A stretch of 64,000 bases of DNA from Methylocystis sp. GTDB lineage: Bacteria > Pseudomonadota > Alphaproteobacteria > Rhizobiales > Beijerinckiaceae. Of this stretch, positions 47,923-57,299 are shown in pieces. The translations under genes and the position numbers were made by a program. Position 1 is the stretch's first letter. Every line of letters starts with the position of its first letter. The stretch spans positions 1 through 64,000 of the forward strand of contig JAMBEQ010000192.1 of assembly GCA_024506175.1 (NCBI GenBank). The letters are read 5' to 3'. Under the pieces are notes generated by a model that was not told the DNA's origin, searched no databases, and was given only the letters and a program-made list of their open reading frames with translations.

Positions 47923-48117
47923 TTGATCACTCCCTAGGGTAACAGGCGCGCGGCCGCCTGGATGCTAGTATAATTGGCCTGCCATGCCCCGTGGAAAAGC
48001 CCTACGGATAAAAAGCGGCCAAGCAAACGACCCGCAAGACGGCGATCAGGAAGCGAATTTATCCTTAAACTCGAACCCGCCGGCGGGAACGAATAGCCTA
48101 ACGTCTCTTTAGCAAAT

Positions 48118-50433
48118 ATGCTGCCGCTACATTGCATCGCCGCGCCGCGGCCCCATCTGAGCCCTAGATTGACAACAAAGAAAGCCCCACAGCCGCCCTC
48201 CCGCGAGGACATTCTCGCCTTCCTCCAGCGCGAACGCGAAGCGACGGGCGCCCGCAAGATTGGCGTGCGCGAGATCGCCCGCGCCTTCGGCCTCAAGGGC
48301 GAGGATCGCGTTGCGCTGAAGCGCATGCTCTCGACGCTCGCCGACGAAGGCGCCATCGAAAAGCGCGGCCGTCGAGTCAATAAGAAGGGCGCCCTCCCGC
48401 CCGTCGCGCTTGTCGACATTACGTCCCGCGATCGCGACGGCGAGCTCACCGCGACGCCCGTAGAATGGGATGAGGATGAGCTCGGCCCTGCCCCGCGCAT
48501 TTTGATCCACGCCCCGCGCCGCGCCAAGGCCGGCGAGCCCCTGCCCGGCGTCGGCGACCGCGCGCTCGTGCGCGCCGAGCCGGACCGAGACGCCGAGCCC
48601 GGCGACCCGCCTTACGTCGGCCGCGTCGTCAAGCTTCTCACACGCGCGCGCCATCGCGTGCTGGGCGTTTTGAAGATCGAGCCGAACGGCAACGGCCGCA
48701 TCGTGCCGATCGACAAGAAACAGGCGAGCCGGGAGCTTTCCGTCGCGAGCGCCGACATCGGCGAGGGCAAGGACGGCGATCTCGTCTCGGTCGATATCGC
48801 CGGCAAGACCCGCTTCGGCGCGCCGCGCGCGCGGGTTCGCGAGACGTTGGGCTCGGTCACCGGCGAAAAGGCCGTGAGCCTCATTGCGTTGCGCGCCCAC
48901 GACATTCCCGACGTCTTCCGCCCGGAGGCGATCGCCGAAGCCGAGCGCGCCACGGCCGCGACCATGCAGGGGCGTGAAGATTGGCGCGATTTGCCCCTCG
49001 TCACCATCGATCCGCCAGACGCCAAGGACCATGACGACGCGGTGCACGCTGCGCCGGATTCGTCGCCCGACAACGAAGGCGGCTTCATCCTCACGGTCGC
49101 CATCGCGGATGTCGCGCATTACGTGAAGCCGCATTCGCCCCTGGACAAAGACGCGCTGGAGCGTGGCAACTCGGTCTATTTCCCGGACCGCGTCGTGCCC
49201 ATGTTGCCCGAACGCATCTCCAACGACCTCTGCTCGCTGCGTGAAACCGAGGACCGGCCCGCGCTCGCCGTGCGCATGCGCGTCACGGGAAAAGGCAGGA
49301 AGATCGGGCACAGCTTCCATCGCGTCATGATGCGCTCGCGCGCGAAGCTTTCCTACCAGCAGGCCCAGGCGGCGATCGACGGCCGGCCCGACGAGAAGAC
49401 GAAGCCCTTATTGGAAAGCGTGCTGCGCCCGCTCTACGCCGCGCATGAAGCGCTGCAGCACGCGCGCAATCTGCGCGCGCCGCTCGATCTCGATCTGCCC
49501 GAGCGCAAGATCCTCTTGAAACCTGATGGCTCTTTCGACCGCGTGATCATCCCCCCGCGGCTCGAAGCGCATCGGCTGATCGAGGAGTTCATGATCCTCG
49601 CCAATGTCGCCGCCGCCGAGACGCTGGAGGAGCAACGCCAGCAGCTCATCTATCGCGCCCATGACGAGCCCTCGAGGGAGAAAGTGACGGCGCTCGCCGA
49701 GTTCCTCGCCACGATCGGCGTCAAGTTCGCCAAGGGTCAGGTGCTCAAGCCCGAGCATTTCAACGTGATTCTGGCGCGCGTGAAGGGCCTGGAGCACGAG
49801 AACATCGTCAACGAGATCGTTTTGCGAACGCAGGCGCAGGCCGAATACACCCATGAGAACTACGGCCATTTCGGTCTCAATTTGCGGCGCTATGCGCATT
49901 TCACCTCGCCCATCCGCCGCTATGCCGATCTCATCGTGCATCGCGCGCTCGTTCGCGCATTGAAGCTCGGCGAGGGGGCGCTGCCTGAAATGCCCGCAGC
50001 CGAGCTCGCCGAAGTCGCCGCCCGCATTTCCGCCGCCGAGCGGCGGGCCATGGCGGCGGAGCGCGAAACGGTGGATAGACTCATCGCGCATTACCTTGCC
50101 GATCAGATCGGCGCGCGTTTTGGCGCGCGCATTTCCGGCGTCACCAAATCGGGGCTTTTCGTGCGGTTGATCGAAACGGGCGCCGACGGCTTCGTGCCGG
50201 CGGCGACGCTCGGGCGCGAATATTATTCCTACGACGAAGCAAGCCATTCGCTCACCTCGCGTTCGGGCATGAGCTACCGGCTGGCGGATATTGTAGAAGT
50301 GCGCCTCGTCGAGGCGGCGCCGATCGCGGGCGCGCTGCGATTCGAGGTGGTGGGCGGCGGGGAGCGGCGGACGCCGCCGCGAAACCCTGAGCCCATCCGA
50401 CCGGGGCCGCGCGGCAGTCGCGGGAAACGATGA
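48118..50433 (+). CDS. rnr: Ribonuclease R (start uncertain)
   Basis: RNB domain DPPDAKDHDDAVHA, FPDRVVPMLPERISNDLCSL, HFTSPIRRYADLIVHRAL; S1 domain. Confidence 0.96.
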   Translation: MLPLHCIAAPRPHLSPRLTTKKAPQPPSREDILAFLQREREATGARKIGVREIARAFGLKGEDRVALKRMLSTLADEGAIEKRGRRVNKKGALPPVALVDITSRDRDGELTATPVEWDEDELGPAPRILIHAPRRAKAGEPLPGVGDRALVRAEPDRDAEPGDPPYVGRVVKLLTRARHRVLGVLKIEPNGNGRIVPIDKKQASRELSVASADIGEGKDGDLVSVDIAGKTRFGAPRARVRETLGSVTGEKAVSLIALRAHDIPDVFRPEAIAEAERATAATMQGREDWRDLPLVTIDPPDAKDHDDAVHAAPDSSPDNEGGFILTVAIADVAHYVKPHSPLDKDALERGNSVYFPDRVVPMLPERISNDLCSLRETEDRPALAVRMRVTGKGRKIGHSFHRVMMRSRAKLSYQQAQAAIDGRPDEKTKPLLESVLRPLYAAHEALQHARNLRAPLDLDLPERKILLKPDGSFDRVIIPPRLEAHRLIEEFMILANVAAAETLEEQRQQLIYRAHDEPSREKVTALAEFLATIGVKFAKGQVLKPEHFNVILARVKGLEHENIVNEIVLRTQAQAEYTHENYGHFGLNLRRYAHFTSPIRRYADLIVHRALVRALKLGEGALPEMPAAELAEVAARISAAERRAMAAERETVDRLIAHYLADQIGARFGARISGVTKSGLFVRLIETGADGFVPAATLGREYYSYDEASHSLTSRSGMSYRLADIVEVRLVEAAPIAGALRFEVVGGGERRTPPRNPEPIRPGPRGSRGKR

Positions 50434-50521
50434 GCGTGAGCGTTTCGAGCAGTGATGCGACTAGCCGTAAAATAAGATCTGACAGCCTTTCCTTGCTTGA
50501 CAGTCGTATGGAAAAATTCCA

Positions 50522-51085
50522 ATGGAAATAGCAACATTTTTAGCGTCGACAGTGATAGCAACAATAGGATCTGCCATAATCAATTCATTTTTTAGCTACA
50601 AAATCAAGACGTACGATTTCAAGAGCGACTATTATAAGAAAATAATTCAACGACGCATTTCAGCGCACGAGCAACTTGAGGATCTGGTTGTCGCACTAAA
50701 ACTGGCAGTTACCGACGACGATAAGCTCCCATACCACTTTCTATTTTCTGATGAGAATACAAAAGCCACAGAGTATTATTCTTTATTTATGAAACTGCAG
50801 CCACATATTCTGTGGTTAAGCGAAGAACTATTTCTTATATTAAGAGACATACAAGATACAATGCATGATTACGCGGAATCAGGCAGTGTAATTGAATTTG
50901 GAAAACGCAATTATAATCGGCTTGCAGAACTTCGGCATCAAATGGAGCAAGCTATGTCGAGAGACTTGCTGATGCTGCACGACGTTCCTGGCTTCCTATC
51001 TCGGAAGCAGATGGCGAGTTCTTCTTATCGAGAATTTTCGCCTCCGCGCACTCAAACGGCGGAGCCTCCTACTCTCCAACCTTGA
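50522..51085 (+). CDS. AT-rich orphan protein, N-terminal TM plus helical region
   Basis: MEIATFLASTVIATIGSAIINSFFSYKIKTYDFKSDYYKKIIQRRISAHEQLEDLVVALK...; composition strongly unlike neighbours. Confidence 0.65.
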   Translation: MEIATFLASTVIATIGSAIINSFFSYKIKTYDFKSDYYKKIIQRRISAHEQLEDLVVALKLAVTDDDKLPYHFLFSDENTKATEYYSLFMKLQPHILWLSEELFLILRDIQDTMHDYAESGSVIEFGKRNYNRLAELRHQMEQAMSRDLLMLHDVPGFLSRKQMASSSYREFSPPRTQTAEPPTLQP

Positions 51086-51184
51086 CATCCCGCGCCCCGC
51101 ACGTATGTTGCGCGCCAATTCGTCGCCCCGCGCCTTCCGTGGCGGGGACGATTTCCTATTCTCACTCGAACTGGAACGAGCGCA

Positions 51185-51352
51185 ATGGCCAAGTCCGCCA
51201 TGATCAAGATCAAGCTCCTGTCCACGGCGGACACGGGCTATTTCTACGTCACCAAGAAGAACGCCCGCACCAAGACCGAGAAGCTCGTGTTCAAGAAATA
51301 CGATCCGGTCGTGCGCAAGCATGTCGAATTCAAGGAAACCAAGATTAAGTAA
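51185..51352 (+). CDS. rpmG: 50S ribosomal protein L33
   Basis: [55 protein letters not shown]; too short for the ORF track in this frame. Confidence 0.97.
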   Translation: MAKSAMIKIKLLSTADTGYFYVTKKNARTKTEKLVFKKYDPVVRKHVEFKETKIK

Positions 51353-51377
51353 GCCGACGCCAAAAGGCGTCGACAAC

Positions 51378-51410
51378 GAAAAAGGCTCCGCCGGTTGCGG
51401 AGCCTTTTTC
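51378..51410 (+). terminator. Rho-independent terminator of rpmG
   Basis: aaaaaggctccgc-cggtt-gcggagccttttt. Confidence 0.92.
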
Positions 51411-51514
51411 GTTTGGCATAACCCAATTGGGCGAGCGGTGGGGCCGCGCGAATCTGTCGCAAGAGAAGAGATGGACTCCCGCTCGAACAACTTCGATAAG
51501 GAAAAGCGCCCATC

Positions 51515-51550
51515 TCGGCCGCCTTCATCCGAAAGGATGAAGGCGGCCGA
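51515..51550. other. Perfect 16-bp hairpin with GAAA tetraloop, function unknown
   Basis: TCGGCCGCCTTCATCC-GAAA-GGATGAAGGCGGCCGA; no U-tract follows. Confidence 0.85.
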
Positions 51551-51896
51551 CTGACAATGGCTTCAAGGAGGCCACTCCAACCATCGTCAGCCGGCCAACC
51601 CCACGGACCCAGGAGATGCGGCGGACCTGAGCACTCCGCAGGGTATTCGAGTTCTGCCGTTACGCATCGAACGCTTGATCACGACGTGGGCTTTTTTTGT
51701 TGCCCTTGCGTCGTCGCCGGACACGTAGTTCGTTTGGCGGGCATCAAGTTACTCCGGCTGCACAAAATTGCAACTATCCGACATGGTTTTTCACAATAGC
51801 GCGATTTGAAAAATGAAAGATCGCGACGAACGGTCGCTTTTCCGCTAAAGAGACCAAAAAAACGCGCGCCCCAGGCGCCCGCTTCGGAGGAAATGT

Positions 51897-52301
51897 ATGA
51901 CTGCTCATCATCTGCGCCTGTTCGTCGGGCTTGGGGCCGCTTTGGCGCTGTCCGGTTGCGGCGATCACAAGCCCGGCGACGCGACCGGCGCGAAAGTGTT
52001 GCGCAACATTTTGGAAAAGAACGGCGTCGACGCCAAGATCGTCTCCTTCAAAAAGGTCAACGCCCGCGAGGTGACGCATGACAAGCTCAACGCCTTCGAG
52101 CTGATGTATGAGGCGGAAATTCAGTTCCCCGAGGGCTTCGAGGCCAAGTGTCGGGAAGAACACGAACGGGGAAAATGCGCCTTCCTCGGTCTTGATGAAG
52201 ACCGCACATTTGCAAAAAGCGAAGTGCACACGAGCGAAGGCACGCTCCATTTCGTGAAGACCGAAAAAGGCTGGATGGCCGAAGACAACAACGCCTATTG
52301 A
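51897..52301 (+). CDS. Small lipoprotein, hypothetical
   Basis: Lipobox LALSGCGD; SD ggagg upstream; coherent protein sequence. Confidence 0.75.
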   Translation: MTAHHLRLFVGLGAALALSGCGDHKPGDATGAKVLRNILEKNGVDAKIVSFKKVNAREVTHDKLNAFELMYEAEIQFPEGFEAKCREEHERGKCAFLGLDEDRTFAKSEVHTSEGTLHFVKTEKGWMAEDNNAY

Positions 52302-52305
52302 TTTG

Positions 52306-53052
52306 ATGGGGCCACGCGCGCCGATCATTGTGATACCGGCGCGGCTGGGCTCGACCCGGCTGCCGGGCAAGGCCCTGGCCGACATCGCTGGCCAGCCGAT
52401 GACCGTCCATGTGTGGTCGCGCGCAGTCGAGGCCGGCGTCGGGCCCGTCGTCGTCGCCACCGACGACGAGGAAATCGCCAGAACGGTTCGCTCGGCGGGA
52501 GGCGAGGCCGCGCTCACGACGGGCGCCCCCATTTGCGGCAGTGACCGCGTTGCGGAAGCTTTGCGCGCGCTCGATCCGCATGGGCGCCACGACGCCGTCG
52601 TCAACCTCCAGGGCGACAATCCCTTTTTGCCGGCAGGCGCGCTCGCCGGCGCGCTGGCGCTGCTCACCGACGTGGCTGTCGACATCGGCACCCTCGCGGC
52701 GCTAGCCGCGCCCGAGGAAGCCGACAGTCCGGACGCGGTAAAGCTCGTCGGGACGCAGATCGGCCCGGCCCGCCTTCGGGCGCTCTATTTCACCCGCGCC
52801 CGGGCCCCTTGGGGAGAGGGTCCTCTTTACAAACATATCGGCGTCTACGCCTTCCGGCGCAGCGTTCTCGAGCGCTATGCGGCGCTGCCGCCCTCTCCGC
52901 TCGAGCTGCGCGAACGGCTGGAGCAATTGCGCGCCCTCGAGGCCGGAATGCGCATCGACGCGGCTGTGCTGGACAAAGCAAGCCCATCGGTAGATACCGG
53001 ACGCGACCTCGCCGCCCTTCGCCAAGTTTCATCCTGCAGACAGTCGGGATGA
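52306..53052 (+). CDS. kdsB: 3-deoxy-manno-octulosonate cytidylyltransferase
   Basis: IIVIPARLGSTRLPGKALADIAGQPM, VVATDDEEI, NLQGDNPFL, KHIGVYAFRR. Confidence 0.95.
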   Translation: MGPRAPIIVIPARLGSTRLPGKALADIAGQPMTVHVWSRAVEAGVGPVVVATDDEEIARTVRSAGGEAALTTGAPICGSDRVAEALRALDPHGRHDAVVNLQGDNPFLPAGALAGALALLTDVAVDIGTLAALAAPEEADSPDAVKLVGTQIGPARLRALYFTRARAPWGEGPLYKHIGVYAFRRSVLERYAALPPSPLELRERLEQLRALEAGMRIDAAVLDKASPSVDTGRDLAALRQVSSCRQSG

Positions 53053-53939
53053 GAGAGTCTGTGAAAGTGTCGAAAGTGAACCAGTTCATCGCCTATCAGG
53101 GGGAGCCCGGCGCGAACTCCGACTTCGCCTGCCGCGCAGCCTATCCCGACCTCACCCCCCTGCCCTGCGCAAGTTTCGAGGACGCTTTCGCCGCCATCAC
53201 CGAAGGCCGCGCCGCGCTGGGCATGATTCCGATCGAAAACTCCATCGCGGGGCGCGTCGCCGACATCCACCATTTCCTGCCGCATTCGGGCTTGCATATC
53301 GTCGGCGAATATTTCCTGCCGATTCATTTTCATCTGATGGCCCCCAAGGGCGCCACCCGCGAAGGCCTGCGTTCGGTCTACAGCCATGCCCATGCGCTGG
53401 GGCAATGCCGCCGCGTCATTCGCGAATTGGGACTGACGCCCCATACGGCGGGCGACACGGCCGGCGCCGCGCGAGAGGTGGCGGAGTGGAACGATCTCAC
53501 GAAAGCCGCGCTTGCCCCCCGGCTGGCGGCGGAGATTTATGGCCTCGACGTTATCGCCGAGAGGGTCGAGGACGAAGCGCACAACACCACGCGCTTCATC
53601 GTGCTCTCCAAGACGAGCCAATGGGCCCCGGTCGGCAACGGCCCGACGATGACGACCTTCATCTTCCGCGTTCGCAACGTCCCCGCGGCGCTTTACAAGG
53701 CGCTCGGCGGCTTCGCGACCAATGGCGTGAACATGACCAAGCTCGAGAGCTATATGGTCGACGGCGAATTCGCCGCGACGCGCTTCCTCGTCGACGTCGA
53801 TGGCCACCCCGAGCAGCCGGCGCTGGCGCGCGCGCTCGAGGAGCTGCGATTCTTCTCGAAGGAAGTTGAAATTCTGGGCGTCTATCCGGCGGCTGCGTTC
53901 CGCGTCACCAATATACGCGCCTTCGAATTCGGGGACTGA
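53049..53939 (+). CDS. pheA: Prephenate dehydratase
   Basis: IAYQGEPGANSDFACRAAYP, GMIPIENSIAGRVADIHHFLP, NTTRFIVLSK; ACT domain TFIFRVRNVPAALYKALGGFATNGVNMTKLESY. Confidence 0.95.
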   Translation: MRESVKVSKVNQFIAYQGEPGANSDFACRAAYPDLTPLPCASFEDAFAAITEGRAALGMIPIENSIAGRVADIHHFLPHSGLHIVGEYFLPIHFHLMAPKGATREGLRSVYSHAHALGQCRRVIRELGLTPHTAGDTAGAAREVAEWNDLTKAALAPRLAAEIYGLDVIAERVEDEAHNTTRFIVLSKTSQWAPVGNGPTMTTFIFRVRNVPAALYKALGGFATNGVNMTKLESYMVDGEFAATRFLVDVDGHPEQPALARALEELRFFSKEVEILGVYPAAAFRVTNIRAFEFGD

Positions 53940-53954
53940 CGAGGGGAAAAAGAC

Positions 53955-54389
53955 ATGGCCGCCGCTTACGATCCCAACAACATCTTCGGCAAAATCCTGC
54001 GCGGCGAAATTCCCGCCCACACGATCTACGAGGATGACGTCGCCCTCGCCTTCATGGACATCATGCCGCGCGCGGATGGCCATGCGCTGGTGATCCCCAA
54101 GGAGGGCGCGCGCACGCTGTTCGACGTTTCACCGGCGGCGCTTGGCGAGCTCATCAAGCGCGTGCAGCATGTCGCTAAGGCGCTGCAGACGGCCTTTCGC
54201 TGCGAGGGCCTGACTTTGCATCAGTTCAACGAGAGCGCCGGCGGGCAGGTGATCTACCACCTGCACTTCCACCTTCTGCCGCGCTGGGATGGCGTCCCCC
54301 TACGCCCGCCGGGAACCATGGGGGACAATGACAAGCTGGCTGAGCAGGCGGAGAAAATCAGGGCGGCGATGACGCCTTTTGTGGGGTGA
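53955..54389 (+). CDS. HIT family protein
   Basis: NIFGKILRGEIPAHTIYEDD; GGQVIYHLHFHLLPR (HxHxH). Confidence 0.95.
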   Translation: MAAAYDPNNIFGKILRGEIPAHTIYEDDVALAFMDIMPRADGHALVIPKEGARTLFDVSPAALGELIKRVQHVAKALQTAFRCEGLTLHQFNESAGGQVIYHLHFHLLPRWDGVPLRPPGTMGDNDKLAEQAEKIRAAMTPFVG

Positions 54390-54398
54390 GGTTTTATA

Positions 54399-54448
54399 CC
54401 TCCCCTTGATGGGAAAGTCGGCGGCCAAAGGCCGCCGGTGGGGTTCCA
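54399..54448. repeat. Dispersed intergenic repeat, copy 2
   Basis: acctccccttgatgggaaagtcggcggccaaaggccgccggtggggtt; related to 42488-42537. Confidence 0.65.
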
Positions 54449-54488
54449 GCCACTCTTAGCGGGGCTGTCCGATGGGCCGCGCCCGCCC

Positions 54489-56000
54489 TTACTCCTCCGC
54501 CACCTTCGCCGGCCGCAGCGTCACCGGCCGCAGCAGGAAGGACGGCACGTGGTCGCCGAGCCCGATGACGGGCGGGCCGTCGTCCTCATGATGGCGGCGC
54601 GGCCGGCGGTCGCGGCGCTCGTCGGTCGGGCGTGCGCGCGGCGGCGGAGCCTCGGGGCGCCTCGGCGCATGCGCCGGGCGGCCCATGGCGACAGGGCCCT
54701 TGGCGACAGGGCCCTCAGCCTCGATCCGCTCAACGCGCTCCTGCCGATGGTCGCCCCGCTCGGCCCTGCGGCCGCGCTCTCCCCTGCTCCGCTCGGAGCG
54801 TCCGGCGCGATCGCCTTTTGCGCCACGGCGATGCTCATGCGGGCGCGGGGTCTCCAGGGGCGGCGGCAGCTCGTCGAAGCCAGGCCCCTCCCATTCGATG
54901 GCCTTCCCGATCAGGCTCTGGATCTGATCGACATATTTGGCGTCGTCCTCGGTGGCGATGGTTATCGCCACGCCCGAGCGGCCGGCGCGGCCAGTGCGGC
55001 CGATGCGGTGGACGTAGTCCTCGCTATGCGTCGGCACATCGAAGTTAAAGACGTGGCTGACATCCGGAATGTCGAGGCCGCGGGCCGCCACATCCGAGCA
55101 AACGAGAAGCGACACGTCACCGTTCTTGAAGGCGTCGAGAGAGGCCATGCGGGCGAGCTGGTCCATGTCGCCGTGAAGCGCGCCCGCCGAGAAGCCGTGC
55201 TTGGTGAGCGAGCGATGCAGGATCGCAACGTCGCGTTTGCGGTTGCAGAAGATAATCGCGTTCTTGAAATTGTCGGCGCCGCGGATCAGCTTGCGAAGCG
55301 TCTCGCGCTTTTCGGCGTGGCCGTGCGAGGCGACAAGCGCCTGGCGAATCGTCGAGGCCGTGGTGGCGGCGCGGGCGACTTCGACCCTGACAGGGTTATG
55401 CAGGAAGGCCTCGGTGAGGCGGGTGATCTCCGGCGGCATGGTCGCCGAGAAGAAGAGCGTCTGGCGGGTGAAGGGGACGAGCTTGCAGACGCGTTCGATG
55501 TCGGGGATGAAGCCCATGTCCAGCATACGGTCGGCTTCGTCGATGACGAGAATCTCTATGCCCGTCAGCAGCAGCTTGCCGCGATCGAAGAAGTCGAGAA
55601 GCCGGCCAGGGGTCGCGATCAGCACGTCCGCGCCGCGCATGATCTTGGTTTCCTGATCGCCGAAGGACACGCCGCCAATCAGGAGCGCGACATTCAGCTT
55701 GTGATTGACGCCATATTTGGCGAAGCTTTCCTCGACTTGCGCGGCCAGCTCACGGGTCGGCTCAAGAATGAGCGTCCGGGGCACTCGGGCGCGGGCGCGG
55801 CCCTGTTCGAGGCGGCTGAGCATTGGCAGCGTGAAGGCGGCCGTTTTGCCGGTGCCGGTTTGAGCGATGCCGAGGATATCTCGGCCTTGAAGCGCCGGCG
55901 GTATCGCCTGCGCTTGGATGGGCGTCGGATTGGCGTAGCCGGCCGCCTGAACAGCCGCGAGAACCTTTTCCGAAAGGCCCAATTCGTCGAATTTCATCAA
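54489..56000 (-). CDS. DEAD-box RNA helicase (RhlE-like) with basic C-terminal tail
   Basis: AQTGTGKTAAFTLPML, VIDEADRMLDMGF, SATMP, HRIGRTGRAG. Confidence 0.96.
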   Translation of the reverse strand: MMKFDELGLSEKVLAAVQAAGYANPTPIQAQAIPPALQGRDILGIAQTGTGKTAAFTLPMLSRLEQGRARARVPRTLILEPTRELAAQVEESFAKYGVNHKLNVALLIGGVSFGDQETKIMRGADVLIATPGRLLDFFDRGKLLLTGIEILVIDEADRMLDMGFIPDIERVCKLVPFTRQTLFFSATMPPEITRLTEAFLHNPVRVEVARAATTASTIRQALVASHGHAEKRETLRKLIRGADNFKNAIIFCNRKRDVAILHRSLTKHGFSAGALHGDMDQLARMASLDAFKNGDVSLLVCSDVAARGLDIPDVSHVFNFDVPTHSEDYVHRIGRTGRAGRSGVAITIATEDDAKYVDQIQSLIGKAIEWEGPGFDELPPPLETPRPHEHRRGAKGDRAGRSERSRGERGRRAERGDHRQERVERIEAEGPVAKGPVAMGRPAHAPRRPEAPPPRARPTDERRDRRPRRHHEDDGPPVIGLGDHVPSFLLRPVTLRPAKVAEE

Positions 56001-56270
56001 TTATCCTGGTTACGGCTTACGAGAGCGGGAGGCCGCTGCGCGCCAGCCGTTCGAAAAGCGCGCAAGATGTCCTGAGAGAGGGCACCGTCTTCGTCGCGAG
56101 GACGGACTGGCTCGCCTACCGTCGCCGCAAAGAAGCGGGGAGCGAAAGCCACGGCCGAATGCTTGAACAACAAATGAGCCAATGTCAATGAAATTACGAA
56201 TCTCCGGCCGGATTTTTCCGAAAAACCACTGACAGAGAGGGGCTCGCTCCAGAGAGACGGGCCCAAAAAC

Positions 56271-56606
56271 TTATTTCCGCGGCTTGCCCAAGAGCTTGTC
56301 CTCCCCGCAGGGTGACGCCGGCGCTGGGCCGCGGAGCGGGATCGTGGAGGTCGTCACGCCGTCCACGCCCACGCTGCGGACGATCGAGTAAACTTGCGTT
56401 TCGGGCTGTTCCGCGTTGCGCGAGACAGTGCGCATGGAACGCTCATAAGCCAGGCGCGAAAGATCGTCCCTCTCCACCACATGGGACAAAAGCTTGGCGC
56501 CGAGCACGCTGCAGAAAAAGACCAGGGCGGAGAAGGCGGCGAGGCTGCGCACGCGTTCGGTGAGGGCGAAGGGCCGGGCCGTGGCGTTTGGGTCGAATCT
56601 GGACAT
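56271..56606 (-). CDS. Hypothetical membrane-anchored protein
   Basis: MSRFDPNATARPFALTERVRSLAAFSALVFFCSVLGAKLLSHVVERDDLSRLAYERSM... Confidence 0.55.
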   Translation of the reverse strand: MSRFDPNATARPFALTERVRSLAAFSALVFFCSVLGAKLLSHVVERDDLSRLAYERSMRTVSRNAEQPETQVYSIVRSVGVDGVTTSTIPLRGPAPASPCGEDKLLGKPRK

Positions 56607-56852
56607 AGGAGAGCCTGTCTCTGATCGCCCTTCCCTAACGCGACATGGTAAACACCGGGTTTCGAGAGGGGGTTGCTTCAGGAGTCGACGCCTTGCCTCT
56701 TGCCAAGGCGCCCGCGAAGCAGAATGCTGTGCGTCCCGCCGTGCCCCCGCGACTTTGCCCGCGAACGGACGCGGCAAAGAAATTGCTCCATGCGCCCGTG
56801 AAAGAACATTTCGCGGGACCTACATGGAAAGGACCAAAGGGACGAAACGGAC

Positions 56853-57284
56853 GTGGCTGCGTTGAAATCCACACAAACCCAGCAAGCGCTTCCGCAGTCG
56901 GGGCAAGGCCGGACGACTGGCGTCCGCCCCCTGGGCTGGCCCCTGCGGGCCGGCAAGGAGCCGAAAAAATCGGGCGACGGGCCTCCTGGCTCCGGCACTG
57001 CGCTCGTCACGCGCACGCGGCAGCAGACCCGCCGCCCCAACATGTACCGCGTCTTGTTGCTCAACGACGATTACACGACCCAGGAGTTCGTGGTGATCGT
57101 TTTGCGTAAATATTTCAACAAATCGATAGAGGAAGCGACACGCATCATGCTGCATGTCCATAACCACGGCGTCGGCGAGTGTGGTGTCTACACGTATGAA
57201 GTCGCCGAAACCAAGGTCACCCAAGTGATGGATTTTGCAAGGAAGCACCAGCACCCCTTGCAGTGCATCATGGAGAAAAAATAG
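56853..57284 (+). CDS. clpS: ATP-dependent Clp protease adaptor
   Basis: [58 protein letters not shown]. Confidence 0.95.
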   Translation: MAALKSTQTQQALPQSGQGRTTGVRPLGWPLRAGKEPKKSGDGPPGSGTALVTRTRQQTRRPNMYRVLLLNDDYTTQEFVVIVLRKYFNKSIEEATRIMLHVHNHGVGECGVYTYEVAETKVTQVMDFARKHQHPLQCIMEKK

Positions 57285-57299
57285 AGGGGCTCGCTGTCT

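Noticed and set aside
48127-49320. 397-aa minus-strand ORF opposite rnr
   Set aside because: Antisense shadow; plus strand is RNase R.
51557-51799. 80-aa plus-strand ORF after rpmG
   Set aside because: No SD, no protein-like periodicity or motif; overlaps the hairpin-containing intergenic region.
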